From Bretschneidera sinensis (Eukaryota; Streptophyta; Magnoliopsida; Brassicales; Akaniaceae), in NCBI GenBank assembly GCA_023935145.1, contig CM043705.1, positions 57,134,084 through 57,198,083 of the forward strand: a DNA stretch of 64,000 nucleotides. The letters run 5' to 3'. Below, in pieces: positions 45,640 through 58,125 of this stretch. The notes beneath the pieces were generated by a model that was not told where the DNA came from, searched no databases, and saw nothing but the letters and a program-made list of their open reading frames with translations. The position numbers and the translations under genes are program-made. Every line of letters starts with the position of its first letter. Position 1 is the first letter of the stretch.

Positions 45640-46732
45640 CAAGATTACCTATATAGTTGCTAACCACACTGACAACCTATGCAATATCTGGATGGGTGCA
45701 AACCATGGCACACATAAGATTTCCAATTGCACTGGAATAGGGAACACATGACATGTACTCTTTGTTTTCATTTGTCTATGGAGATAAAGCAATTGAAAGT
45801 TTGAAATGAGCAGCAAGAGGAGTACTAACGGGGTTGGCATTCTTCATACCAAAACGTTCCCAAATTTTCTCAATGTACTTCTCTTGTGTCAAATGTAACA
45901 AACCTATACACCTATCTCTTTTGATCTTCATACCAAGAATCTTCTTAGTTAGAGCCAAATCTTCAATCTCAAATTCATTGCTAAGCAGTGCTTTCAGGCT
46001 AGCAATATGAGATTTACTTTTACAAGTAATGAGCATATCATCTACATACAATAATAAATAAATGAATGATCCATCGACAAACTTCTTGATATATATACAA
46101 CTGTCATATTTGCTTCTTGATACCCATTACTCACCATGAATGAGTCAAATCGCATGTACCACTGACGAGGAAACTATTTCAAGCCATATTGAGATTTTTT
46201 TTAACAAACAAACATATTCTTCCTTGCGCTTAATAACAAAGCCCTCACACCAATGTATGTAGATTTTCTCTTCAAGCTCGCTATGTAAAAATATGATTTT
46301 AATATTGAGCTGTTCTAATTCCAAATTCTGCATAGCAACCAATGATAGGAGAACACGAATGAAACTATTCTTCACAGCCGGAGATAACACATCTTTAAAA
46401 TCAACTCTTGCAATATGAATGTATCTTTTACCAATTAGACGTGCTTTATGCCTTGTATTCTCAATCTCTATGATATATTCATTCTTATTGAATATTTATT
46501 TGCAACCAACTATTCTTTTACCCATTAGTAGTTTTACCAATATCCAAGTCTGATTTTTCTTAAGAGACTTAATCTCTTCATGCATGGCTACTAGCCACTT
46601 TAAAGAATTTTCATAAGAAATAGCTTCTGTATATGTAGAAAGTTCACCTACATCATTGGTTTCTTGCGCAACTGACAAAGCATAGACAATTGGATATATA
46701 TTATTAGACAAAATAATATTTATGTACCTCAA
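45640..46732 (-). pseudogene. Reverse transcriptase of copia F
   Basis: Pieces 46496-46732 (AMHEEIKSLKKNQTWILVKL), 46145-46390 (IKIIFLHSELEEKIYI, in which the first catalytic Asp context is altered) and 45776-46051 (MYVDDMLITCKSKSHI, YVDD intact; ERFGMKNANPVSTPLAAHFK) are in different frames. Confidence 0.83.
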
Positions 46733-46937
46733 TGGTATTCTAGTCTCTTATTCGGTCTATATTTGGCAATGTTGTAAGGTTCATTATGAATTTGTAAAGT
46801 TTATTCTTCACCTAAATTCTTACTCTATTCGGAAACAAGTTATGTGGAAATGTTCTGTATAGGATCTGAATAAAAACTTTCCAACTCTACTTATTGTGTG
46901 CTACCCTTACCCTGATCAAAATCACATGCAATAAGCT

Positions 46938-47760
46938 TCATTTTTTTTTGGGGTTAAACATAGCAGATTCATTAAAAGTAACATCCCGACTAATGAGAAA
47001 TTTAGGTAACTTAGGATCATGAAACCATAATCTATATCTTTTCACACCATCAATATAACAAAAAAATGCACTTTTTGCTCCAAACTCTAATTTTTCATCA
47101 TTAACATACGTATATGCAGAACATCCAAATATTTTTACTATAGAATAATTAAGAGGGTTACTAAACCATACCTCATGTGAGATTTTAGACTTTATAGCTA
47201 TAACAAGAGATCGATTCACCAAATAACAGGCAGTAAACACTGCCTCTACCGAAAACTCCTTAGTGAAATCAACATTTGAGAGCATACAATAAGCTCTCTC
47301 CAAAAATTTTTTGTTCATATGCTAATCAACTCCCATTCTGGTGTACCTTTAATTGTCTTATGTCTAACAATGCTCTCATCTCTACAGTAGTCATCAAACT
47401 CATTTGAGCAAAATTCTAAACCATTATCTGTCCTCAGCCTTTTAATTTGCTTCCCTGTTTGCTTCTCAATCATGGTTCTCCACTGTTTAACATGCTTGAA
47501 TGCCTCATCTTTGATCTTCAACATAAACACCCAATTTTTTCTTAAGTAGTCATCAATAAATGTAAGCATATACCTTGCACCACCCTTAAATGGAACACAC
47601 GAGGGTCCCTAAAGATCAGAGTGAATAAAATCCATAATACCCTATGTTCTGTGAATATTTATACTGAAACTAACTCTATTTTGTTTGCCAAAAACACAAT
47701 GCTTATATAATTCCATTTACCTATATTTTGTCCATATAGTAAACCTCTTTCGCTCAACAA
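46938..47760 (-). pseudogene. Integrase of copia F
   Basis: 47315-47569 reads LTFIDDYLRKNWVFMLKIKD and IKRLRTDNGLEFCSNEFD, with two core Asp residues (FIDDY and TDNG) visible. 46938-47318 reads ERAYCMLSNVDFTKEFSVEA, then VWFSNPLNYSIVKIFGCSAY and VKRYRLWF. Confidence 0.85.
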
Positions 47761-48523
47761 AGTTATCCATTTATCATTCATGTGACCTAATCTTATATAC
47801 CATAATTTTTTAACCTTAGAATCTGATATAGCGGAAGCAACTGCTGAACCAGTAATGGTAGTACCCTACAGAACATACAAATTTGGAGACATAATATTTG
47901 CTTTCATGATAACCAGAGCACCTCTATTAACTTTCATAACTTAACCTTCAGATGAATATTTGTACCTTTTGACATCAAGAGTACTCAGAGAAATCAAATT
48001 TTCTTGAATACAATAATATGTCTAACTTCTGACAAAGTTCTTATTACACTATCATGCATTATGATTTGAAGTGTTCCTATACCATTAATTTTTCTAACAC
48101 ATCATCACCCAACAAGACAACTTTGTCATGAGGCTCATATTTTGAAAACCAATATTTATTTAAGCAAATATAGTAGGAACAAGCTAAATCCATAATCCAA
48201 TCAAACATAAAGAACCCATTGCCACTGGTAGCAAGTACATGATCATAGTCATCTGAGTCTTTTTCACTAACATTAGCTTAAAATTGTTTCTCTTTCTGAT
48301 CCCAATTTTGATTTTGATCCTGATTCTGACATCGATTTTGACAATGATTTTGATGGTTTTCTTTTTGAATTTTCATTTTCAAATTTCAACACTCAGATTT
48401 CTAATGTCCATTTTTGTTACAATAATGACAAGCCGCATTCTTATTTTTGGACTTAGATTGGACTTTCTAGTTGCTATTATCTGAACCTTTTTTCTCTAAA
48501 TCTACTTTTAGAACCTCTAGTTA

Positions 48524-49100
48524 CTAGAGCATCACATTGACTCTGTTTCTCATAATTATTCTCAAATATATGTCACTCAAGTAATTCCTTAGAAAATAGA
48601 GAGACTTAATATTTTCTAAAGAAAACAAATTTTTTTTCCTAAAGTGTGTAAACGATGGTGGTAGTGAACACAACAATAGCAGTGCTTGATCCTCATCATC
48701 TAATTTAACTTCCGTTGAATTCAAATCAGTAATAATGGAATTAAATTCATCAATATGGGATTTCATTGACGCACCTTCTGCCATACACAACAAATACAAC
48801 TGCTACTTCAAGAACAGTTTGTTGGTGATGGATTTCATCATGTACAGAGACTCTAACTTACTCTATAAGCCAACAATAGTTTTCTCTGTGAGAACTTCAC
48901 GCAAGACTCCATCTAACAAACATAACTGAATTGCAGTCAAAGGCTTCTCATTCATCTTTAACTTCTGTTCATCTGTCATCGTACTAGGTATCTTCTCCTT
49001 TCGGGGCAATGCTTTTTTCAAACCTTTTTGGGTTAATACAACTTACATCTTTACTTCCCAAAGATTGAAATTGTCGGTTCTATCAATCTTCAGTATCTCG
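48524..49100 (-). pseudogene. Gag of copia F
   Basis: 48524-48799 reads MAEGASMKSHIDEFNSIITD and EDQALLLLCSLPPSFTHFRK, the UBN2-type copia gag. A weak Cys/His segment is around 48420-48440 on the minus strand. The remainder is frameshifted. Confidence 0.75.
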
Positions 49101-49160
49101 TACTAATTGGTAGAAGACATCGTGCCCACATCGATCTTAACAATAGCTCTAATACAAGTT

Positions 49161-49463
49161 TGTTAGGAATAAAACAACAAAAAATAAGCAGACACAAAAT
49201 TTACGTGGTTCGAAGTTAAAACTCTTACATCTACAGACGATAGTGAGAGATTTCACTATAATCAAATTTGGAGTACAATATCAAGAGAGATAAAACTCCC
49301 TAAGCCCAAATCTCAAATACACCCAAATCCTAAATACACCAAAATCTAGGCTACCATAAATTTGATTGGGAAAATACAATAGCCTAGAGGAAAAGAAGTT
49401 TCAACCACTAATAGGGCTCTGTTTGTTGTATAGCTCTGTCTCTTGTTGAAAGAAGAAAAATAA

Positions 49464-49500
<37 letters not shown>

Positions 49501-49673
49501 GGCACGGTTACAAGGAAAATTTGTCTTCTAATTGTCTTGAAATTCATGCCCCACAATGAAGTCTTTAACGCCATAATTTAGGAAGTCTTCTCCTATTTTA
49601 ATTCAACCAAAAAGCCTACTGACGTGGCCATTAGGTGAGTTTGAGCTTCATTTTTTTTCTTTCTTATAATCAC
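49161..49673 (-). repeat. 5' LTR of copia F, truncated
   Basis: Starts TGTTAGGAATAAAAC next to a decayed primer site (CTCTAATACAAGTT for CTCTGATACCAATT). It follows the left LTR until about 49670 and stops where the next element begins. Contains a (CA)n(TA)n tract at 49465-49500. Confidence 0.85.
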
Positions 49674-49675
49674 TT

Positions 49676-50174
49676 TGTGTGCGCAGAACTTGCGCACACA
49701 AAGGCCAGAGAAAATCTCAAGGATTCGTCGGAAGATTAGAGGGCTTGTGCCTCTCAGGGGGACTCTCCGATGTCTAAGTTAGCATAGGGCTTAAAAATAC
49801 GAAAGCTATTGAGAGTAAAGAGAGTGTTTAGTGAATGTATCTTTTGATGTGAGAGCTCCCTTATATAGTGTTTCGGAGCAGAGTCCAATTAGGAGATAGA
49901 TTGATCACTAAGTATCCTAATAATATTGAGATTCCTATGGACTGGGATATTTTGATAATATTGGATTATCCATGAACTGGATTGTTTAAATGATATTTTA
50001 TCCATAAATTAGAGTATCATAATAGTATTAGGATTTTGGTGTGAATTTACCATTATATCCTTTGTTAGGTGTAGCCATTTGATTAGTTGATATGTCTAAT
50101 ACATGAAATTACTATTTTTCCCTTTGAGATTACCAGGTGTCACAATGTCAATGGATGATGAATTTTTTCCCACA
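49676..50174 (-). repeat. Probable solo or partial LTR of another element
   Basis: Plus strand from TGTGTGCGCAG to TTTCCCACA (TG...CA, with TGTG/CACA ends). It contains GACTCTCCGATGTCTAAGTTAG, a stretch common to R/U5 regions of plant LTRs, and on the minus strand a TATA-like CTATATAAGGGAGC. No second LTR, primer site or target duplication is seen, so the limits are uncertain. Confidence 0.42.
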
Positions 50175-51331
50175 TCATAATGTTTTTTTTTTTAATAAAA
50201 TAAAGATTGGTTTTGTAACTACCCGAAACCAAAGTCCATTTTGTTTTTTGTTGTAGAAAAGGACATTCATATAAAAACAATCAAACTAGAAAGTCCTGAG
50301 AAACGTAGTTCCCATATAATCAGCCATATAGGCTTTAACAACACACGAAGGAGGTTCATAAAAAACGGAGTCTCCAATGAGAATGGGCAGGCTATATTTC
50401 CTTGACTTGGTTGCAATCCGTTACAACAACAGTAGAGCTATATATGAACCATATAATTTGACTGATAGAAAGAATCACACCAATTATTTTTTGCCACCTC
50501 GATTATTCTTACTTATTGTATTAAAACAAAAATGGATCCCATTATATATGTTTTTATAATATAAGCATGGGTAGGAAGCCCTTTTGATCATGAAGAGAAC
50601 TATGAAAGTAATACCAAACACTTCCCTTCTATGTGAAGTTGCAACTGGTACTCATTATATACAGTGAAGAAAGAGAGTTATTTCTGACTAATTTCTCGGC
50701 ATTCAATCCCTTTTAAAGTTGCTAATATATTTACAACGCTTAGCAGTCAAGAATTCTCTTGGACTTCATCACTTTATTTCTCACAAGTACAATTTACAAA
50801 ACCAGAGATTTGCTGCAATGGACTACTTTGAGTCAATGAGAAACCATGGTTATGATTGGTAGATAGAAAATGAGAGATTGGAAAAAAAAAATTAAAAGTG
50901 AGTCGAGTGCATTTTTTTAATCATTTAGTGGAAAATAAAGTTGGAAGATTGGTGTTTTCAATCCTCCCAAACTAAGTGGAGGATTGAAGAGTGAAAGATA
51001 AATGAAGCTAAATTTATTTGTAATGTTCTTCTTTCTTTCACTTCTTCATACTCTACCAAACACATTATGGAAGGATCGGTGTTTTCTTTTCTTCTCATTT
51101 TTCTCTTTTTTTTGGTGTATTGACAAGGAGAGAGATTGAAACCGGGTATTCTATATGGCGGACATGAAGGTGACCTGCCAAGAAGCTGCAATCTTTCTTC
51201 TCTATTCTTTTCTCTCACTTTCCTTTCCTCTCACATTTCTCCACATCCAGTCATAGCCGAAAAGAGAACACTGCACTTGAGTTTCTTACTTTTAGCCAGT
51301 AAGGTCTCTTATGAAAGCAGCTGCAGTATTG
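50175..51331. other. Intergenic and 3' flank of the WRI-type gene
   Basis: A minus AATAAA-like poly(A) signal is at about 51011-51016. The minus strand has a 44-codon unrecognised open stretch (about 50270-50405) with natural-looking composition, possibly an exon relic. Otherwise nothing is recognised. Confidence 0.45.
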
Positions 51332-53849
51332 TTAATGAAAAGCAGACATGTTTAAGGCACCATTCCAGAGAGACTGCCCTGTTCTATTATTGTACAATGA
51401 CAATGAACTTTCCTCCCTTGATTCTAAAGCAGCGGACAAGTCTCTGTTGGAAGGAACAATTAGCGGAACGTTGCCAATTTCTTTGAAAAAAATCTCTCCA
51501 ATTTCATTGTTGTTGCTCATCAATTCCAGGTCTTTAGTGTCATTCTCTTCAGCATCTTCTTCAGTTGTGCCTAAATTCTTCTCCACCAGCTCTTTAAATA
51601 CTGAAGATCTAAGGAGGAGACTGAGTGCAGTTGGGGGAGATGACCTTGTGCAAGAACTAAAATTTGGTTCCTTTCTTTGGAGATTAATTTCTTGTTTATT
51701 GGAAGTGTTTAAGGTTTCTACCACGAAAGGATTGTTGTTGAAGATGGATAGATTTGCTGTTGTTTGCTCGCTCGGAGTGCAATTCGAAGGAGTTTTTGTG
51801 GGCTGAGAATCTACTGTTGGTATTGGTTCCTGAAAAGTAAGGGGAAGATTAGCTCCTGGTTTTAGCCATCTAATGTATGTGCTCAGGTCGAAGTTGGTTA
51901 CTGCACTGATCCCTCTGTATTCAATTGCTGCAATATCATAGGCATGAGCTGCCTCCTCTTGGGTACCTACAATTTCATCAGACAAATCTATTAAGCTATT
52001 TGATTGTTCCTAAATACCATGAAATAAACCTGTCAATTTATCCCTATCATTCCTTTAACTTGCACTGTTTTGTGAAACTGTTACTACTCCTTAGCAACTC
52101 AAGTTATAGAATCTGTTTGGCTTAGCTTCCAAGAAACAGAAGCTAGGCTCAAACAATGTTTTTTTGTAAAAGATAATTGGGTTCTGAAAAAAAATCAGAA
52201 GTCAAAAAATAAATTCTAAAAAGCTGAAATTTATATCAAAATTACTTTGGTTGCGGCTTCAACACAATTTTTATCAAATACTAAACAACTTTTTAACTCC
52301 ACAATTTTTTTATCAAAAACCGTTTTGACTCCTTGATCTAAAGTTAGGCCAAACAGGGCAGATTTAGTCGATTCTTGATATGAACTTTTAGCGAATTCAA
52401 TAATAAAAATTACATGAAACACATATAAGGTTCAAGGATGGAACTCACTGTAAGTGCCAAGGTAAAGATATTTGTTTCCAAATACCCTTCCTATTCTTGC
52501 TTCCCACCTCCCATTATGGTGGTGCCTGCAGTAAAGTTACATATGCAACCTTAGGATAAACTATTTCCATGTCAACCCAACAAAATATTCTTGCATATGT
52601 TAGCCTAAGTTGGTCCGTCCAGTCAGAACTTTTCACATCAATAAATGTGTAGGGCACGAGCTGATGTGACACATTATGATTGGGAAAGTCTACCTAAGCC
52701 CGATCATACAAGAATTTCACTACGAAAACAAGGTGTAATAAGTGCTGCTTACCTTGCAACTCCTCTGTACCTGGATACTCCCCTAGAGAAACCACTGCTT
52801 CTCCTATAAATAAAGAAACGAGAAAACCTGGTCAATATCAAAACTAAATTGCAAAGCTTGTACAAATGTTAGTAATTATTTTGGGGATTACCTTCTTAGA
52901 GAGGCCAAGTATTCCTCTTTTGTTACAGTTTTCATTATCTCAATTTCTTTCTCATAATCAGATACCTGCAAAAATATCATATGGATGTGTTTGACAATAG
53001 ATTAGATTTCAATCGACCCCAAAACACTTAAAAAAGCTTTAATAATAACATATACTCGTATGATAAAGTTATACCGGAAAGTTTGTGAAAGTTGATATTC
53101 CCCAGTACTTCAAAGCAGCCAGATCATATGCTCTTGCTGCAGATTCTTCTTCATCATATGCTCCTGATATAGAATTATTTAATCATCAGTTTCTGTCCTT
53201 TTTCTTTTTCTTTTTTTTTCTTTTTTTTTTTTTTTTTGTATTCCAAAATTGAATAATTACTGAAATACTTACCAAGATAAACTGCTCCATGCCAGCATTC
53301 ATATGCAAGGTATCACCAGATAACCAAGAAACAGACAGTTATAAGCAATCAGGATTAACAAGAAAGAAAAAAACAATTATCAATGAGGAATTTCCTTAGC
53401 TACCTTGTTTTCCCTTCTTCCTTTGCGTTGGATTCCAGGAACCTTTGTCCCATAAGTGAGCTTCATACCTTCCAGTCCATCTATGTCTGTACAATAGACA
53501 GAATTAGCTGATCAGCTTCATTTCCTCAATCAAGCCAAAATTATGAAAGGAATGTTTTTTTTTTTTAAAAAAAAAAAAACATAACAAAACGAAGAAAAAC
53601 TATATGATCAAACCTGCTGACACCCCGAAATCTTGAGCTTCTCTTGACAGTAGTGGTAGGAGTAATTTGATTAACCTGTGGCTGCTGCTGCTGTTGCTCA
53701 CCTGGTTGATTGTTACAGTTTAATGCAACTGCTGAGGCATCTCGTCGCCTTCTCTTAACACACTTAGTCTCCATGATCTCACCATCCAACACACTGAATG
53801 GGCGTCTTCGTGGACTAATTAATTCAGATTTTGCACTTACCATTTCCAT
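51332..53849 (-). CDS. WRINKLED1-type AP2/ERF transcription factor, 8 exons
   Basis: Exons on the minus strand: 53849-53614, 53486-53404, 53281-53273, 53163-53075, 52965-52892, 52803-52753, 52525-52449, 51966-51332. All junctions have GT/AG and frames join to 417 codons. Two AP2 domains: about residues 73-139 ([30 protein letters not shown]) and 176-238 ([38 protein letters not shown]). The linker [19 protein letters not shown] is the WRI1/WRI3/WRI4 signature, as is the 9-nt third exon encoding VYL. A basic VKRRRRD cluster at 31-37 is a likely nuclear signal. The C-terminus is acidic and Ser-rich, fitting an activation domain. WRI proteins activate glycolytic and fatty-acid synthesis genes, or cutin-related lipid supply, through AW-box promoters. 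The exact paralogue cannot be told from sequence alone. It looks intact. Confidence 0.93.
53273..53281 (-). other. 9-nt microexon (VYL) of the WRI-type gene
   Basis: The minus strand reads CAG, then TTTATCTTG, then GTAAGT. Joined between exon 2 (ending CAAG) and exon 4 (starting GA) it gives Q-V-Y-L-G. Skipping it keeps the frame but removes VYL from the first AP2 domain, which is known to matter for WRI1. Confidence 0.92.
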
Positions 53850-53957
53850 ATTTCCTTGTGATTCTCAGCGGGCAAACAGGGCGCAGCTAGCTAGCTAAAG
53901 ACAATAGATTTTGATTAATTGCTTGATGATGTGAAAATGAATGTAAGTGCGTGTTAG

Positions 53958-53967
53958 TTTATATATA
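53958..53967 (-). promoter_or_regulatory. TATA box of the WRI-type gene
   Basis: The minus strand reads CTATATATAAAC, 109 bases upstream of the start codon, implying transcription start near 53930 and an 80-base leader. The only other nearby AT tract is GTATATAACTG beside it. Confidence 0.6.
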
Positions 53968-55506
53968 GTATATAACTGTTAAAACTTGTTCTTTTACTTA
54001 TTTTGTTTTTTCTGTTGTTACAACTCCTGCATCAGCACAACGACAAAGGACTATCGATGATCACCATAATATCGTTTGGGACAATTTTTTTTCAAGTGTT
54101 AAACTAAATTTTATATCCAGCCAAGCAGGAATCAAACTTCTCCTGCATGTAAGAGATTTCTACAGTCAGAACTGACCCAACAAATTTTTCGGTATCTCCG
54201 ATACATATTATGGAAACCAATTTTGAAAATCAAAACAAAGTTTTACCTGTTAGAGGTTTCACATCCTGTTCTAAGTCGCGGAATTTGCCAAAAAGAAAAT
54301 GCTTGCAGGAAATCAAGCAACAAGTATAACTCCACAGCCTAGTGCACTACTGCTGAGGAATGTGTTAGGTGATGTTATTTTTTATTTAATGTTTCACTCA
54401 ATTTTTGTAGTTATTTTAGATATTCGAGTTTCTTATGCAAATCTTTTAATCATTTCATTAGTTTGTACTAAAAAGGCGTGTTAAAATAAACATGTTAAAA
54501 AGATTAATTAGGTTTATTTCCTTCAATTTAGCATTTTACAATAATTGATAATTCAATAATTTCTTAATATATAAAATAGAGTGGACTCTTCTCAGTACAA
54601 TTACCAAGATGTCCCTCAACTTTTTTCAAATTGACATTTATGGTTGTGTCACAAGTTGCAAAATCTTTATCACTTATCAAATGAAAAAAAAATTGTAAAA
54701 AGAAAAAAAACACTTCACGAAATAACAAGATTGCATGAAGTTAAAAGTCGATGTCTGCATTATTCAAGATTATCTTATCCTAGATAGACAAGAGAATAAA
54801 GAAAACAATGCTGTACTATTTGGAGATGAGACAAACCTAATTTGGATTATTTTGAGTAAGAAATTAAAAATACCTCAAGATTTTTGTCTTCTGGGATGAT
54901 AGATGCATACACGAACCTGTCATGAGTGCAATTACATGACAAAATTGTATGAGGACGATTATTGTTTTTGCTATAGCTTATGCTTGGGATTCTTCGTCAA
55001 TTTAAAGAGTTGTGTTAGATTCCAATTGACCAATTGAGAGGCTAATTTTGTGTGGGCATGCAGGATCAGTTGAGTTTGAATCGGCCACAGAGCCCTTAAT
55101 GGCGATCTTTACAATAAAATCTACACTTAAATTATTCTTTCACACTGTATAATGATGTTAATATGAAGTTGATTATGTCGAATATTCTTCCAAATTAGTA
55201 CTTCATTAACATTGTGTTTACACAAGGTTTATTCTCTAATTCATCATAAGGTAAATACATTTTTGCGATTTGCCCTTGAATATAATTCCATCCCAAAATT
55301 TTCAAAAATACAACCATGTCCTCCCTGTTAGGTTAGTTAACAGAAACTTTGCAAAGACAAAATTACCCTTCTATCATCTGCACGTCATAATCACACATTG
55401 TTTAAGCCTACAATTACCTCGTGTTGTGTGAATAGAGAAAAAGGAAAAGTTGTTGTGTGGGTGAAAGCAAAAGAGGTAAGTTAGATCTATTACTGTAAAT
55501 AAAAAA
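53968..55506. other. Intergenic upstream of the WRI-type gene
   Basis: No gene seen. A stretch at 55250-55440 resembles one arm of an uncharacterised TIR element (GGTAAATACATTTTTGCGAT...TAACAGAAAC), but no partner arm was found. Confidence 0.4.
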
Positions 55507-56192
55507 GTAAATTACAATATCATCATTGTAGTTTTACCTTAATTACGATATACTCCAATAGTATTAAATACTTTCGTTCCGCTCTGAATTTTTACAGTGT
55601 AGTATATGAGTTCATCCAACTCGATCATTTTAGTGAGAAAATTGATTATGTGACTGCATGTGCATGTCACTTGCACTTAAAAATATCAAAATTGTCCTTA
55701 GCTTTCATCTTTCTAATAATTAAATAAACAAGATGACGTGAGGATTATTATATGGACATTGGAGAGACTTTTTCCTTGAGAATGAAACTTGGGTGAGATT
55801 AAAAAACCATTTGAAGAAAATAGAGGGAAAAACAAAGAAAAAAAAGTATGAAATAGAGAGATGCAATTTCATTTGATGAGATGAAGCAGAGTAGCAACTA
55901 TGTCTCCTTGAAGATGATTAATTCTTTTTTTTAGGATTTTGGAGATGAGAAAAAAAAAGATGCCCAAATCGTATAGAAGACTAAGATATGAAGGCATGGT
56001 GATTTTCAAAGGGTATTTGGTTTTTTTTTCCTTAATCACACTTGTGCAGAAGTTAACACTAACAAGTCAAATTTGACTTTGCGTATTTTCTACTAGTGAG
56101 ACTCATCTGATGAACCGAGTTGTCATGTTTAGATATTAATTGAGTGGGTTATAATTAGGGTAAAACCACATTAATGTATTTGTAATTTACCC
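55507..56192. mobile_element. TIR DNA element K (non-autonomous, Mutator-like)
   Basis: Left GTAAATTACAATATCATCAT, then TGTAGTTTTACCTTAATTA. The right end as reverse complement reads GGGTAAATTACAAATACAT, then TGTGGTTTTACCCTAATTA. The inverted repeats are about 50 bp. A shared flank TAAATAAAAAA is found on both sides (55496-55506 and 56193-56203), compatible with a 9-11 bp duplication. About 690 bp with no ORF. Confidence 0.75.
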
Positions 56193-56310
56193 TAAATAAA
56201 AAAATGAAACGAATAACTTCTAATTACAATTTCTTTCTCTCTCTCTCTCTTTTTCATTTTATGTTGCATTTGGATTTTGGAAACTTGAAAGAAAGGAAAA
56301 GGAAAAAAAT

Positions 56311-57492
56311 TATAGGCCAAGGTCCAAACCCAAGGGGGGTGAATTGTGTTTTTAAAACCTTTTCACACAACAAACAAGTTTTAGAAAACTTAATCAAGTA
56401 CAATCAAGAATGACAAGTATAATAGTGTTGAAAGCATAGAGATAAGGAAGAGAATGTGCAAACATTATTTATAATGGTACAATATCGGATTTCGCCGACC
56501 CAATATCCACTTTCTTCAAGGAACCTCCTTGAAGTAATCCACTAATAATAGTTAAACAACTTCAAGGGTGTTGCTCAAACCTTACAAGAATCTCTTCCAC
56601 TTAAGGAAGTGTACAATGAAGTGTTTAACACATAAACATTTTAAGAGTTACACCAACTATTTCTCTTTACAATGATTGAAAATTTATTATTCAAGAACAA
56701 GAAAAACTTTGCATTTAATGCTCTTACAAAGAGGAAATTATCTATCTTAAAAGCTCAAAGCTTTTAAGAATGACTCATAAGGATTTCTGGAAAGCTTTGA
56801 GAGAAATAAATGAGAAGAAGATTTAATGCTCTTGAGTTGCTATTTTTTCTCATTTATGAGAGGCTATTATACTTTAAAAGCCTCCTAGTCGTTACTCAGA
56901 AGTGAGGCTGTTGGGGAGTGGTTTGGAGCATTTAATGCTCTGAACTCCCTTTTAGTTTTTAAAAAATAATCGTTATTTTCAAGTGTCCAGTCCGATTATA
57001 TGTTTGTTTAGTCAACTAAATGCTTGTTTGGTTGACTGGATGCATGTTTAAATTTAAACTTTTGAATCAGGTGTCCCGTTCAGTTGACTGGATGAAGAAT
57101 GAAAGACTTTCTGCCTTTCATTCAATCAATTGAATTGATTTATTCAGTCGAATATCCTTCATTCAGTCAACTAGATGAGCTAAAATAGACTTTTCTATTT
57201 TCAATTTTGTTTTCCAGTCAAAATGGATTGTGTTCAAAACAATTTATTTAGTAAAAAAACAGCCACAATGAAAGCTAAAGTACTTGAAAGTAAAGATTTA
57301 CAATAAAATCTAACAACCTTAAAATCTAAGCTTGATCTTCTGACTTCTTTCGAGTATTGTACGTATCTTCTTGGTACATATTTTGTGTCTTGTCTTTGAA
57401 CTGAATGCTTTTGCAGCTTAAACACTTAGATAAATTGATTAGCACAATTTTAACTTGGTTTTTTCATTATTAAAATCAATTTAGGGTTAACA
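56311..57492 (-). repeat. 3' LTR of copia G
   Basis: Plus strand TATAGGCCAAGGTCCAAACC (TG to TA at the end) to AGGGTTAACA. The block CCCAAGGGGGGTGAATTG and the TCTTCAAGGAACCTCCTTGA region are shared with the LTR of E. Palindrome relics at 57007-57176. Followed by a polypurine tract ending GAGGGAGATT (minus, 57493-57505). Confidence 0.9.
57007..57176. repeat. Diverged palindrome cluster in the LTR of copia G
   Basis: About six copies of the type TTCAGTYGACTGGATG (for example TTAGTCAACTAAA, GGTTGACTGGATG, TTCAGTTGACTGG, TTCAGTCAACTAGATG), at the position of the E-LTR cluster. Confidence 0.75.
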
Positions 57493-57505
57493 ATCTCCCT
57501 CATTT

Positions 57506-58125
57506 TGATTATGACAAAACCATAATGAGAAAATTAGTTTTAAAATCTAAATATTTGGCTTTTAATCAAAAACGGACAGAGTCTCCCTTGTTTTTATGAT
57601 AGAAACCTCCTTCAAGTTTCAAAGACAACCAACCAAAGCATATATATAAGTCTAGCAAGTAAGGAGCAAAGTTCCCCCTTAATATGTGCAAACATACATT
57701 AACTTAGATTTTTCTCTTATTTTTTTTTCTCCCCATTTTTTTCAACATTACAAAAGGGTCCCAAAGCACAGAAAAGTAAACTTCTATCCCAATGGATAGA
57801 AAGATAAGGATTATAGAAACTTACATGCAACTATTTAGCTCAAAAAAGAAAGGTTAAGATCTCCCGAAATGAATAAAAAAAATGACATATAAGTTCAAAA
57901 AAAAAATTACAACAAGCAAGTAAGAGATTCCAACTAAGCTAAAATAAACTTTCATAAACAAAAGCTAAGGCTCCCATGACCTTAGCAAAACATCCGTAGA
58001 GTAAAGGTTTCTATTAGCCAAACCATCCCAAAAATGTATAAAAGTTAAAAAAAAATATGAAATGTAACTTGCAAATTATTTGAGAGTTGCGAAAACACAA
58101 GTGGATAGTTAAAAAGAAAATAAGA
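57506..58125. other. Non-coding 3' region of copia G
   Basis: Corresponds to 27732-28459 of copia E. A C/T-rich run (TTTTTTTTCTCCCCA near 57720) matches the second polypurine-like tract of E. No gene. Confidence 0.5.

Larger units (their letters stand above)
44432..49673 (-). mobile_element. Ty1/copia element F (Tnt1/Tork-like), decayed
   Basis: Minus-strand element with a 3' LTR 44432-44978 (TGTTAGAAAT...AATTAACA), polypurine tract at 44979-44994 (minus CCAAGGTAGAGATT), RNase H, RT, integrase, gag, a degraded primer site and a 5' LTR starting at 49161 that is cut off at about 49673. All coding is broken. Resemblance of the C-terminal pol to Tnt1/Tork-type copia elements suggests that lineage. 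It is older than copia E. Confidence 0.88.

Noticed and set aside
50270..50405. 44-codon minus-strand open stretch
   Set aside because: Composition looks coding, but there is no recognised family, start or splice context; kept only as a note.
51348..51806. 152-codon plus-strand ORF
   Set aside because: Antisense shadow of the last exon of the WRI-type gene; no recognisable domain.
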